Of a stretch of DNA of 8,805 nucleotides, positions 1 through 6,175 are shown one piece after another. The stretch comes from Candidatus Kariarchaeota archaeon. Lineage in GTDB: Archaea; Asgardarchaeota; Heimdallarchaeia; Heimdallarchaeales; Kariarchaeaceae. The stretch covers positions 1 to 8,805 of the forward strand of contig JAEOUB010000466.1 in NCBI GenBank assembly GCA_016839545.1, in the 5' to 3' direction. Position numbers and translations under genes: made by a program. The notes under the pieces are model-generated. The model saw only the letters and a program-made list of their open reading frames with translations, ran no database searches and had not been told where the DNA came from. Positions within the stretch are counted from its first letter, which is position 1; the number at the start of each line of letters is the position of its first letter.

Positions 1-195
1 ATTCCACTGGTTCAACAGCCAGTATCCTCCGGCAATTGCAGTCACCACAAAAAGGACAATCAGAAGCCACCTCTGGTTGGCAAAAGCCCAGCTGATCAGC
101 AGGCTATCTAAGATCAGGGCGCAGCCAAAAAGACCCATCCAGACTGGTCGTGAGAATTCCATAATCTTACCATAGAAGCCTTCACTCTTATACAT
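1..195 (-). CDS. Partial membrane protein of unknown function (N-terminal part)
   Basis: Reading the minus strand from an ATG at 195-193 gives 65 codons without a stop up to the window edge, so the C-terminus is missing. The product begins MYKSEGFYGKIMEFSRPVW and then has two hydrophobic segments, about residues 20-37 and 41-59, with an Asp inside the first. That indicates an integral membrane protein with its N-terminus probably inside. A second in-frame ATG at 162-160 would shorten it by 11 residues. I prefer the upstream start because the extra stretch is coding-like, but neither start has a clear Shine-Dalgarno sequence. The reading frame is closed upstream by a stop at 241-243. The gene is divergent from the 119-residue membrane protein at 351. 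I do not recognise the family. Confidence 0.55.
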   Translation of the reverse strand, partial: MYKSEGFYGKIMEFSRPVWMGLFGCALILDSLLISWAFANQRWLLIVLFVVTAIAGGYWLLNQWN

Positions 196-239
196 TTGGC
201 AGGTGTCAACAGATTTTCTAACAGTTTTGTCAAGTTTAT

Positions 240-317
240 TTTACATTATCACAAATAGCAATCCAATTGCATCAATATTGCCCGACAATATGTCGGATAT
301 AATTACTATAATGTAAA
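240..317. repeat. Perfect 10-bp inverted repeat flanking the divergent promoter region
   Basis: TTTACATTAT at 240-249 is the exact reverse complement of ATAATGTAAA at 308-317. Each arm, read outward, lies just upstream of an AT-rich TATA-like stretch directed at its own gene: minus strand toward 195 and plus strand toward 351. Near the middle is the perfect 8-bp palindrome CAATATTG (273-280). The arrangement suggests a pair of matched promoter elements (such as BRE plus TATA) or a shared regulator site that controls both genes together. Confidence 0.5.
282..296. promoter_or_regulatory. Candidate operator palindrome
   Basis: CCGACA-ATA-TGTCGG is a perfect 6-bp dyad with a 3-bp spacer, and it is GC-rich within otherwise AT-rich intergenic DNA. 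It lies about 25 bases upstream of the TATA-like box at 319-327. A dimeric helix-turn-helix regulator would fit a site of this size. No T-tract follows and it is not behind a gene end, so a terminator is less likely. The function is inferred. Confidence 0.4.
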
Positions 318-318
318 G

Positions 319-327
319 TTTATATTA
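319..327 (+). promoter_or_regulatory. Archaeal TATA box for the 351 gene, probably leaderless
   Basis: TTTATATTA is centred about 28 bases upstream of the ATG at 351. That is the usual TATA-to-start distance in archaea, so transcription would begin at or next to the start codon and the mRNA would be leaderless. A purine-rich BRE-like stretch (GTAAAG, 313-318) precedes the box, and there is no Shine-Dalgarno sequence before 351. The box sits between arms AATGTAA (310-316) and TTACATT (325-331), a 7-bp inverted repeat overlapping its end, so a protein bound there could occlude TBP. Confidence 0.6.
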
Positions 328-350
328 CATTTAGTCATATATTCTTGTAG

Positions 351-710
351 ATGAAACAGGAAACTCTTCTCAAACTGTTGTTTATCGATGTCATCCTTGC
401 GTTTGATATCTTTGCTGTCTGGTTCTCATTCAATGTCAACTCAGTTCTACCAATCGTATTTGCTTTCACCGGTGCAGTATTTCATTGGCCCAGCTTCATG
501 GCAAATATCCAACTGACCAATCTGTCTAGGACGCAGAAACTCTGGCTCATTTTCTCCATAGATGCCGCTGTGGCTGGTGCCGTCTATGCTCTACTCAGCC
601 AGAGCTACTACCTGATCCTCTTCTATGCAGGTGCGAGCCTGTTGACCCTGGTACTCCGGCGGTCATCTTTCGTAGAGATGATATCCACAAAGGAGGCTAT
701 TCCAGCATGA
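351..710 (+). CDS. Small four-helix membrane protein of unknown function
   Basis: The 119-residue product is almost entirely hydrophobic, with four predicted transmembrane segments at about 9-27, 31-50, 64-82 and 86-102. Positive charges fall at the N-terminus (K2, K8), the central loop (R60, K63) and after the last helix (R103, R104), which predicts both ends in the cytoplasm. Unusually, acidic residues sit inside helices: D13 and D19 in helix 1, D71 in helix 3. No signal peptide or catalytic motif is seen. The ATG at 351 is supported by a TATA box at leaderless spacing. The stop overlaps the next start (ATGA, 707-710), so it is probably translationally coupled to, and may work with, the START-domain membrane protein. 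I do not recognise the family. Confidence 0.8.
   Translation: MKQETLLKLLFIDVILAFDIFAVWFSFNVNSVLPIVFAFTGAVFHWPSFMANIQLTNLSRTQKLWLIFSIDAAVAGAVYALLSQSYYLILFYAGASLLTLVLRRSSFVEMISTKEAIPA
689..696 (+). promoter_or_regulatory. Strong Shine-Dalgarno sequence for the 707 gene
   Basis: AAAGGAGG ends 10 bases before the ATG at 707 and lies inside the end of the upstream gene. It fixes the start of the START-domain protein and shows that this organism uses Shine-Dalgarno initiation for internal operon genes, in contrast to the apparently leaderless first gene. Confidence 0.7.
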
Positions 711-1606
711 GTATCGGTGACAAATTCAGTAAGATCACAATGAATTCAGTCCTCGTTGCAAATGGCCTCTTCTCAGTGAGTTCGGGATTACTCATTGCTC
801 TGTTTTCCACCTGGTTGACAGGACAGTTTGGTCTGGCTACCAGTGCCTGGTTTCTGGGTATCGGCCTGACATTAATGGTCTATGGCTCCGTTCTCTTGGC
901 AGCAAGTAAATCAACACATCCCAATCTCATGGTAGCGATGGCTGCCGAGGGTGACCTCAGCTGGGTGGTGATGACCACCTGGATCTTGGTTAATCCTTCA
1001 TTCTTCGGCCTCAGCCTGACGACTCCGGCAATCCTACTTACTGTGCTCACAACTCTGATCGTCTTGGATTTTGCCGTGATCCAACTCCACCTATTGGCAC
1101 GGACACCGTCATCATACACTGTTTCCGAAACGGTGGATGGAACTGTAGATGAGGCGTGGGAAGTTATCGCAGATCTTGAAGGGTATGTGAATTATACAAG
1201 TCTCATCCGAACTGATCTAGTACAGACTGATAATGACACAATAGTCAGGGAATGTGAGGATAGTCGAGGGTCATGGAGAGAAACCCAGGTTGATTATACA
1301 ACAAATGAGAGCTACACCATGGAAGTGGATACCTCCGACTATCCCTATCCCTTCAGGTATTTTGCGGGAACATGGTCAGTAAAAGAGATAGAGGAGAAAA
1401 CTGAGATTTCTATGACTTTCTCATGGGTTCCAAAGGGATGGATCTTTGGCAAACTGGTCTTTGCATTCCTGCTCCCTGGAATGATAAGAAAAGGTGTCAC
1501 GCAAACCATAGAGAAATACGAGCAGAGGATAATCGCAAATAGATCTGTTGCTCTGCAAGACCGATCTCGCCGGTTAAATCCAATTTCATCGCTAGCTAAT
1601 ACCTAA
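707..1606 (+). CDS. Membrane-anchored START-like/SRPBCC (polyketide cyclase-type) protein
   Basis: The 299-residue protein has two parts. Residues about 14-130 form four hydrophobic segments. Residues about 137-277 look like an SRPBCC/START-like fold: an opening strand with V-E-V/I pattern (YTVSETVDGTVDEAWEVIAD, 137-156), the typical helix-plus-tryptophan start, alternating strands with paired charged residues, a WSV...F.W strand pair near 220-240, and a long closing amphipathic helix ending near residue 277. The family binds hydrophobic ligands such as lipids or polyketides in a central cavity. Charge distribution (K6, K9, K68, R132) predicts the domain on the cytoplasmic side. The start is set by the ATGA overlap with the upstream gene and the Shine-Dalgarno at 689-696. 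A lipid or isoprenoid ligand is inference. The fold assignment is by pattern and is fairly secure; the function is not. Confidence 0.8.
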   Translation: MSIGDKFSKITMNSVLVANGLFSVSSGLLIALFSTWLTGQFGLATSAWFLGIGLTLMVYGSVLLAASKSTHPNLMVAMAAEGDLSWVVMTTWILVNPSFFGLSLTTPAILLTVLTTLIVLDFAVIQLHLLARTPSSYTVSETVDGTVDEAWEVIADLEGYVNYTSLIRTDLVQTDNDTIVRECEDSRGSWRETQVDYTTNESYTMEVDTSDYPYPFRYFAGTWSVKEIEEKTEISMTFSWVPKGWIFGKLVFAFLLPGMIRKGVTQTIEKYEQRIIANRSVALQDRSRRLNPISSLANT

Positions 1607-1632
1607 TAAACCCCAACATTAATTGCAAAATA

Positions 1633-2616
1633 GTGCGGTATCACCTGCTCATTCTTCTACTTACTCCACTTCTTATCTTGAACACTGCTCCCCAGCCAAC
1701 ATCAGCATGGGGGTATTCAGTTCATGGGGAGATCGCCGCTCAGGCAATAGAACTCCTGCCAGAACCGTGGAATAATTACTTCCGTGACTATGCCGAAGAC
1801 CTGCGTGAAGCCAGTGTATTTGCAGATCAGAGAAAAGGAAGTGATCCAAGAGAACCCGGCAGACACTACGATGACCAGGATGAACCCCATCAGGATCGTT
1901 ATGTACCGTTTCCATCCACAAACTGGAGTTTAGGTGTTGTATCGTGGGCAATAGAGAATACCACCCGGGATCTGACTATTGCCTTTGCAGATAATAATAC
2001 AGCAGATATTATGCTCTACATGGGCGATGCAGCTCATTACATTGCAGATGCAGCACAGCCACTGCATGCCACAAAGAATTACGATGGTCAATATACTGGT
2101 AATCGTGGGATACACAGTAGATTCGAGACACGGGTAGTCTCCCGGAATTTTGATGATGCCTTTGATCTCAGCGACTTTAACGCAACACAACTGATAGACG
2201 ATGCGTATCTTATGGGAGAGGAGCAGATCACTACCGGGCTTGCTCTTGTACCTGCGGTATTGGAGGCTGATGATGTGGCAACTGGGATTGACGAGGATTA
2301 CGGTGATGCCTACTATGAATCTCTGTATGAGCAGACTCGGGATATGATACGCGACCGGCTGGCACTTGCTATTCAGAATACTGCAAATATCTGGTACACT
2401 GCCCTCTATAATGCGGGTTGGATAGAGGAGGAGACTAGCTCTACAACAATGCAATCTGTTGAGACATCACAATCCGAGACATCCACGGCTTTGAGTTCAT
2501 CAACGAGTGATACTTCACAGTCTGGCATTCTTTCAGATACAGCACCCTCACCGCTGATGCCCATGCTTGTTCTTATTCCAATCATTGTCTCACTACGAAA
2601 ACGAGCTTCCCGTTAA
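1633..2616 (+). CDS. Surface-anchored zinc phospholipase C / S1-P1 nuclease superfamily enzyme
   Basis: This 327-residue protein has a signal peptide (1-25) whose cleavage after Ala25 would expose Trp26, the N-terminal zinc ligand typical of the superfamily. The rest of the trinuclear zinc site is visible: H31, D65, H78, H135, D139, H145, H161 and E165, including the GDAAHYIADAAQPLHA core at 131-146. Such enzymes hydrolyse phosphodiesters in phospholipids or single-stranded nucleic acids, here outside the cell. A Ser/Thr-rich stalk (about 268-306), a short hydrophobic segment (307-321) and a basic tail (RKRASR) suggest anchoring to the membrane. The start is GTG; no in-frame ATG precedes the domain. 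No Shine-Dalgarno is seen, but TAATAAA (1604-1610) lies about 25 bases upstream, so an internal leaderless promoter is possible. The gene begins 26 bases after its neighbour. Lipid versus nucleic-acid substrate is unresolved. Confidence 0.85.
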   Translation: MRYHLLILLLTPLLILNTAPQPTSAWGYSVHGEIAAQAIELLPEPWNNYFRDYAEDLREASVFADQRKGSDPREPGRHYDDQDEPHQDRYVPFPSTNWSLGVVSWAIENTTRDLTIAFADNNTADIMLYMGDAAHYIADAAQPLHATKNYDGQYTGNRGIHSRFETRVVSRNFDDAFDLSDFNATQLIDDAYLMGEEQITTGLALVPAVLEADDVATGIDEDYGDAYYESLYEQTRDMIRDRLALAIQNTANIWYTALYNAGWIEEETSSTTMQSVETSQSETSTALSSSTSDTSQSGILSDTAPSPLMPMLVLIPIIVSLRKRASR

Positions 2617-2731
2617 AGATATAATTCTGACTTTCAATCGCCGACCCGTCTGAATTGGAAAAACTTCATCAGAAATCCTTGCTGATAACCATTACCTTGT
2701 AAAAGAAACCCAAATAGTTCAGTTGAGGAAG
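2617..2731 (+). other. Intergenic spacer before the ABC transporter genes
   Basis: This is the widest gap inside the plus-strand series. It could carry a separate promoter for the transporter pair, but the only TATA-like candidate (GTAAAAGAA, around 2699-2707) is weak. A short 5-bp inverted repeat, ATCAG (2668-2672) and CTGAT (2682-2686), has no T-tract behind it, so I do not call a terminator. No RNA gene is recognisable. Confidence 0.35.
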
Positions 2732-3610
2732 ATGAAGCTCGAAGTAAAAAATATCTCCAAGACCTATTCAAACGGTTTCAGAGCCCTTACTAATTTCTCT
2801 ATCGACATAGAGACAGGAGTACTGGGTTTACTGGGTCCCAACGGAGCTGGAAAATCAACTCTCATGAGAATACTTTCAACCATTTCCACCATGACTGAGG
2901 GACAGGTCCTCCTCAACGATATTGATATCACCCAGAACCCCAACTATGTCAGGGGGATGCTGGGGTACCTTCCACAGTCCTTTGGAGTGTATCCAAATCT
3001 TACGGCAGAGGAATTTCTCAGGTATATCGCCACCCTGAAGGGACTTGAGAAATCCGAGATAAATACCCGTGTAGATGAGTTACTGACCCTGGTCAATCTG
3101 CAAGATAGTAAAGACAGGGCTGTGGGTGGCTTCTCAGGAGGTATGAAGCAGAGAGTGGGCATCGCTCAGGCTCTACTCAACGATCCAAAATTGCTGATTG
3201 TTGATGAGCCCACAGTTGGTCTGGATCCTGAGGAACGAGCAAGATTTCGGAATCTGATTGCCGAATTAAGTGGAGATCGGATTGTTATTCTGTCCACACA
3301 CATAGTATCTGATGTGGAGGCAACTGCCTCAGACATTGCCGTCATCAATGCAGGTGAGAATGTGACAACGACCTCGCCTGAAGATCTATTGAAATCAGTC
3401 ACGGGGAAGGTTCACGAGACTGTAGTACAGCAGGATGGATTTGCAGACATCCGTGAGAAGTATATTGTATCCTCAATGATCCGTCGTTCAGATGGGATTC
3501 ATGTACGAATTGTGACCGATGAGGCTCCAGACAATTCCAAAACTGTAATACCATCTCTCGAAGACGCGTATCTTTACACGATCGAGACTCATCGGAGTAA
3601 CCACGTATGA
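2732..3610 (+). CDS. ABC-2 type transporter ATP-binding protein
   Basis: The 292-residue nucleotide-binding subunit has every ABC motif: Walker A GPNGAGKST (35-43), Q-loop Q82, signature FSGGMKQR (134-141), Walker B LLIVDEP (154-160), the D-loop GLDP (163-166) and switch histidine H190. A C-terminal extension of about 80 residues follows the ATPase core and ends with PSLEDAYLYTI, as in ATPases paired with long ABC-2 permeases. ATP hydrolysis would drive export or lipid translocation through the adjacent permease. I chose the ATG at 2732; a TTG at 2723 is in frame and adds three residues, but the purine run GAGGAAG just upstream may serve as ribosome binding site for either. The stop overlaps the permease start (ATGA, 3607-3610). 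The substrate cannot be read from the sequence. Confidence 0.9.
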   Translation: MKLEVKNISKTYSNGFRALTNFSIDIETGVLGLLGPNGAGKSTLMRILSTISTMTEGQVLLNDIDITQNPNYVRGMLGYLPQSFGVYPNLTAEEFLRYIATLKGLEKSEINTRVDELLTLVNLQDSKDRAVGGFSGGMKQRVGIAQALLNDPKLLIVDEPTVGLDPEERARFRNLIAELSGDRIVILSTHIVSDVEATASDIAVINAGENVTTTSPEDLLKSVTGKVHETVVQQDGFADIREKYIVSSMIRRSDGIHVRIVTDEAPDNSKTVIPSLEDAYLYTIETHRSNHV

Positions 3611-5166
3611 TCTCAACGATTATTGCCGTAGCCAGAACTCGATATCAAGAGTTTGTACGCTCAGATCGATTTTTCATGTTTGTGGTATTCTTCATTGTCT
3701 TTGCCTACATGCTCATACCATCTCCTGGTGCGAGCTATACCACGGTTAGAATTATGGGTCATCGGGGATACTATGACAGTCTATGGATTGCCTACATGCT
3801 GGTAATCGTCTCCCAGGTCTTTCTGTTGCTGATCGGGTACTATTTTGTCAATAACTCTTTGAAATTAGACACTGATACCGCGACGGGTCAAATTGTGGCT
3901 ACAACACCAGTGAGGGGTGTCACCTTTCTTCTGGGCAAATTACTCAGCAATTTCTACATCCTGGCAACGGTCACATTGATTTGCTTTGTCGTCTCGGTGG
4001 TGATGGTCCTGGTTATTGGAGAGGACAGCACACTGGAACTGGGTGTGATGATTATGCCATTTGTGGTATTCATGCTTCCTAGCATGTTCTTTATTGCAGC
4101 CATAGGATTGTTTTTTGAGGCACAGCCCTTCATATCAAGAGGGGTCATGAATGTGCTGTATTTCTTCCTGTCATTACCTCTCATCATGGACAGTAAATTC
4201 GACGCTCTAGGCTTCAATATCATTGTGGGTAGCCTGGAACAATCTCTCCTGTCTCAATCAACACCACAGGGTCCTAGTGGGTTCGGCATCAACTCAAACC
4301 CCAGTGGCGATCTTCCAGTATTTGTCTACGAAGGATTGGAGTACACCACAGCCATTCTTGTAAACCGGCTGATTGTGATTGTCATCTCGATCCTGTTAGT
4401 CCTGCTTATCTCTCTTGTCTTTAACAGGTTCAACCCGGATATGGACAAGGAACACAAGCTAGAGGAAAAGGAACCCAATCTTTCTTTCATTTCAAGGGGT
4501 TGGGGTGCTCTGGTTATCACAGGTGGAAAAATCTATTCGACGATTTCCTCCACAATACCGGTGCCAAAACAATTTGCTCTGATTGAAATAGAGCTGAAAA
4601 TGATACTGAAAGGTCAGTCAAGGTTATTCTACATGGCCGCAACCGGTATCATACTGGGCCAGCTGCTCTCTCCTATCCAGCTAAGCTATGGAGGGTGGCT
4701 CTGGGCTGCATGGATCTTGCCAGTATTGAGTTGGAGCAAAATGGGACATCGTGAGATCAAGTATCGTACTGATGAGATTATTTTCTCAGTGCCCAATGTT
4801 CTGAAGCTTCAATTTCCATCAGCATACCTGGCAGGTGCTCTCAGTGCTCTAATTCTTGCCAGTGGAACTGTGGTCAGATTGCTTATCTCCGGAATGATGA
4901 TTGAGCTGGTTGCAGTCGTGGTGGGTGCATTTTTCATCTCCTCTCTCGCCTTTTTCCTCCAGTCACTGACACGCAGCAGTGTCCTCTTCGAATTTGTATA
5001 TCTCACCTTTTGGTACCTCATGATCAATGGAATGGAGATTGCAGATTATACCGGTACTATTGGTGCCTCTATTGAGAACTCAGTCTGGGTCTACTATCTG
5101 ATCATGACAATTCTGATGGCCATTGGAGCATTTGTACTGAGAAAACGTAAGGTATTCAGATCATAA
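3607..5166 (+). CDS. ABC-2 type transporter permease, probable fused double half
   Basis: The 519-residue integral membrane protein has about 10-12 hydrophobic segments, in clusters near residues 22-37, 58-80, 113-137, 144-170, 178-194, 247-272, 340-372, 403-428, 430-452, 459-475 and 493-511. A charged loop (about 275-296) separates two halves that seem to repeat one plan: an amphipathic start (TRYQEFVRSDRFF, 11-23, versus IELKMILKGQSRLFY, 328-342), then two helices, then a cytoplasmic loop with a T-D...I..T/S.P pattern (88-103 versus 387-397). One chain may therefore form the whole channel. GGAG at 3594-3597 is a plausible ribosome binding site, and the 4-base overlap with the ATPase gene indicates they form one transporter. 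The 3' end overlaps the convergent dipeptidase gene by 6 bases. The cargo is unknown. Confidence 0.88.
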   Translation: MISTIIAVARTRYQEFVRSDRFFMFVVFFIVFAYMLIPSPGASYTTVRIMGHRGYYDSLWIAYMLVIVSQVFLLLIGYYFVNNSLKLDTDTATGQIVATTPVRGVTFLLGKLLSNFYILATVTLICFVVSVVMVLVIGEDSTLELGVMIMPFVVFMLPSMFFIAAIGLFFEAQPFISRGVMNVLYFFLSLPLIMDSKFDALGFNIIVGSLEQSLLSQSTPQGPSGFGINSNPSGDLPVFVYEGLEYTTAILVNRLIVIVISILLVLLISLVFNRFNPDMDKEHKLEEKEPNLSFISRGWGALVITGGKIYSTISSTIPVPKQFALIEIELKMILKGQSRLFYMAATGIILGQLLSPIQLSYGGWLWAAWILPVLSWSKMGHREIKYRTDEIIFSVPNVLKLQFPSAYLAGALSALILASGTVVRLLISGMMIELVAVVVGAFFISSLAFFLQSLTRSSVLFEFVYLTFWYLMINGMEIADYTGTIGASIENSVWVYYLIMTILMAIGAFVLRKRKVFRS

Positions 5167-6126
5167 CTTCTGCCAGTAGGATTTCATCATACGTACCATA
5201 TTGCCACTGGCAATCCCTTCCAGCTCACTTTCAGTCAGAGAGAGGTCGGCTTGGAGTTTGGTGAAGAGTTCTGGCATAGCTGTAATATCCTTCATATCAT
5301 CCGGTAGCGTACAGCCATCCATGTCCGAGCCCACATGTACATGCTTTGGGCCTACCAGATCCAGGACAGTTGAGTACATGTCAACCACTGTATTGATGCT
5401 GACCTCCTTGTCATCACGCAAAAAACCTGTACAGAAATTGACTCCAATAGTGCCACCGCTATCTGCAATTGCCTGTGCCATCTCAGATGTGAGATTTCTC
5501 ATATGAGATGATACCTCGGTCCTGATATTGGAATGGCTGGCAAATATCGGTGCATTGGAGGATCCATGGACGTCCCAGAAGGATGCATCATTGAGATGAG
5601 ACACATCTATCATGATGCCCAGGTCAACCATGGCACTCAGCAGGTTCTTGCCATCCTCAGTCAGTCCGCGATCTGTGCGATTCTCCTGGCCTGTGGCAAA
5701 GTGGTTGGTCTCATTCCAGGTTAATGACATGCTCCGCAGCCCCAGCTTGTGGTAGATGTAGAGCTTATTGAGACCTGAATCAATTCCAGCAGCCCCTTCA
5801 AAATGCAGCAGGTTCCCTATACTTCTCTGAGCTTCAGGAGTGGCACTGAAATGGGCAATATGATCATTCAATTCCTTCAGATTGGTGATCTGGGTGATCT
5901 TAGCCTCGGGATCATACAGGTAGTACCTGATCCAGTTGGCCATCATCTCCTCGGTGACGGGTGCATCACTGGTGGGATACCCGGTGAAAAATCCTACAAG
6001 GAGGCCGGCTTCTCTGGCTCGGGGCAGGTCTATGTGTCCGGCCTCAGACCGCTTTCCAAAGGTGCGATTTGATTTATGTGACTGCCACATGGTATCGAGG
6101 TGAGTATCTATGAATGGAAGTGTCAT
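5161..6126 (-). CDS. Cytosolic zinc dipeptidase, peptidase family M19 (membrane dipeptidase-like)
   Basis: The 321-residue protein matches the M19 (renal dipeptidase) TIM-barrel family. The binuclear zinc ligands are all present: H9 and D11 in DTHLDTMW, the bridging E110 in HFEG, H177 in DVSH, and H198 in SHSN. The catalytic acid is D268 in GSDMDG. The H177-H198 spacing of 21 equals that of the animal enzyme. Family members hydrolyse dipeptides, often including those with a D-residue at the second position. There is no signal peptide or anchor, so it should act in the cytoplasm. The start at 6126 gives the normal short lead before the first ligands; no Shine-Dalgarno is evident. It lies 49 bases after the oxidoreductase beta gene with no TATA-like box between, so it is probably read in the same transcript. 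Its stop overlaps the permease stop on the other strand. Confidence 0.9.
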   Translation of the reverse strand: MTLPFIDTHLDTMWQSHKSNRTFGKRSEAGHIDLPRAREAGLLVGFFTGYPTSDAPVTEEMMANWIRYYLYDPEAKITQITNLKELNDHIAHFSATPEAQRSIGNLLHFEGAAGIDSGLNKLYIYHKLGLRSMSLTWNETNHFATGQENRTDRGLTEDGKNLLSAMVDLGIMIDVSHLNDASFWDVHGSSNAPIFASHSNIRTEVSSHMRNLTSEMAQAIADSGGTIGVNFCTGFLRDDKEVSINTVVDMYSTVLDLVGPKHVHVGSDMDGCTLPDDMKDITAMPELFTKLQADLSLTESELEGIASGNMVRMMKSYWQKL

Positions 6127-6175
6127 AGGTTAACCAATTCGAGTGGCTTCAAGTAGGTTGTTGCGTTGGGATGGC

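Noticed and set aside
282..296. CCGACA-ATA-TGTCGG as a transcription terminator hairpin
   Set aside because: It lies between two divergent starts, not behind a gene, with no T-run after it; an operator reading fits better.
1930..2454. A 174-codon open frame on the minus strand with many Cys and Ile residues
   Set aside because: It lies entirely opposite the phospholipase C-like gene, whose nine zinc ligands are intact; the shadow has no domain pattern, no ribosome binding site and a biased composition expected from an antisense frame.
2668..2686. ATCAG...CTGAT stem as a terminator between the phospholipase C-like gene and the ATPase gene
   Set aside because: The stem is only five base pairs with a nine-base loop and no T-tract follows, so it is within chance expectation.
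2723..2731. TTG at 2723 as the start of the ABC ATPase
   Set aside because: It adds only three residues, and the ATG at 2732 gives the usual beginning just before the first strand of the ATPase domain. It is not excluded.
6128..6135. GGTTAACC palindrome just before the dipeptidase start
   Set aside because: Eight-base palindromes of this kind are common by chance, and there is no supporting promoter element nearby.
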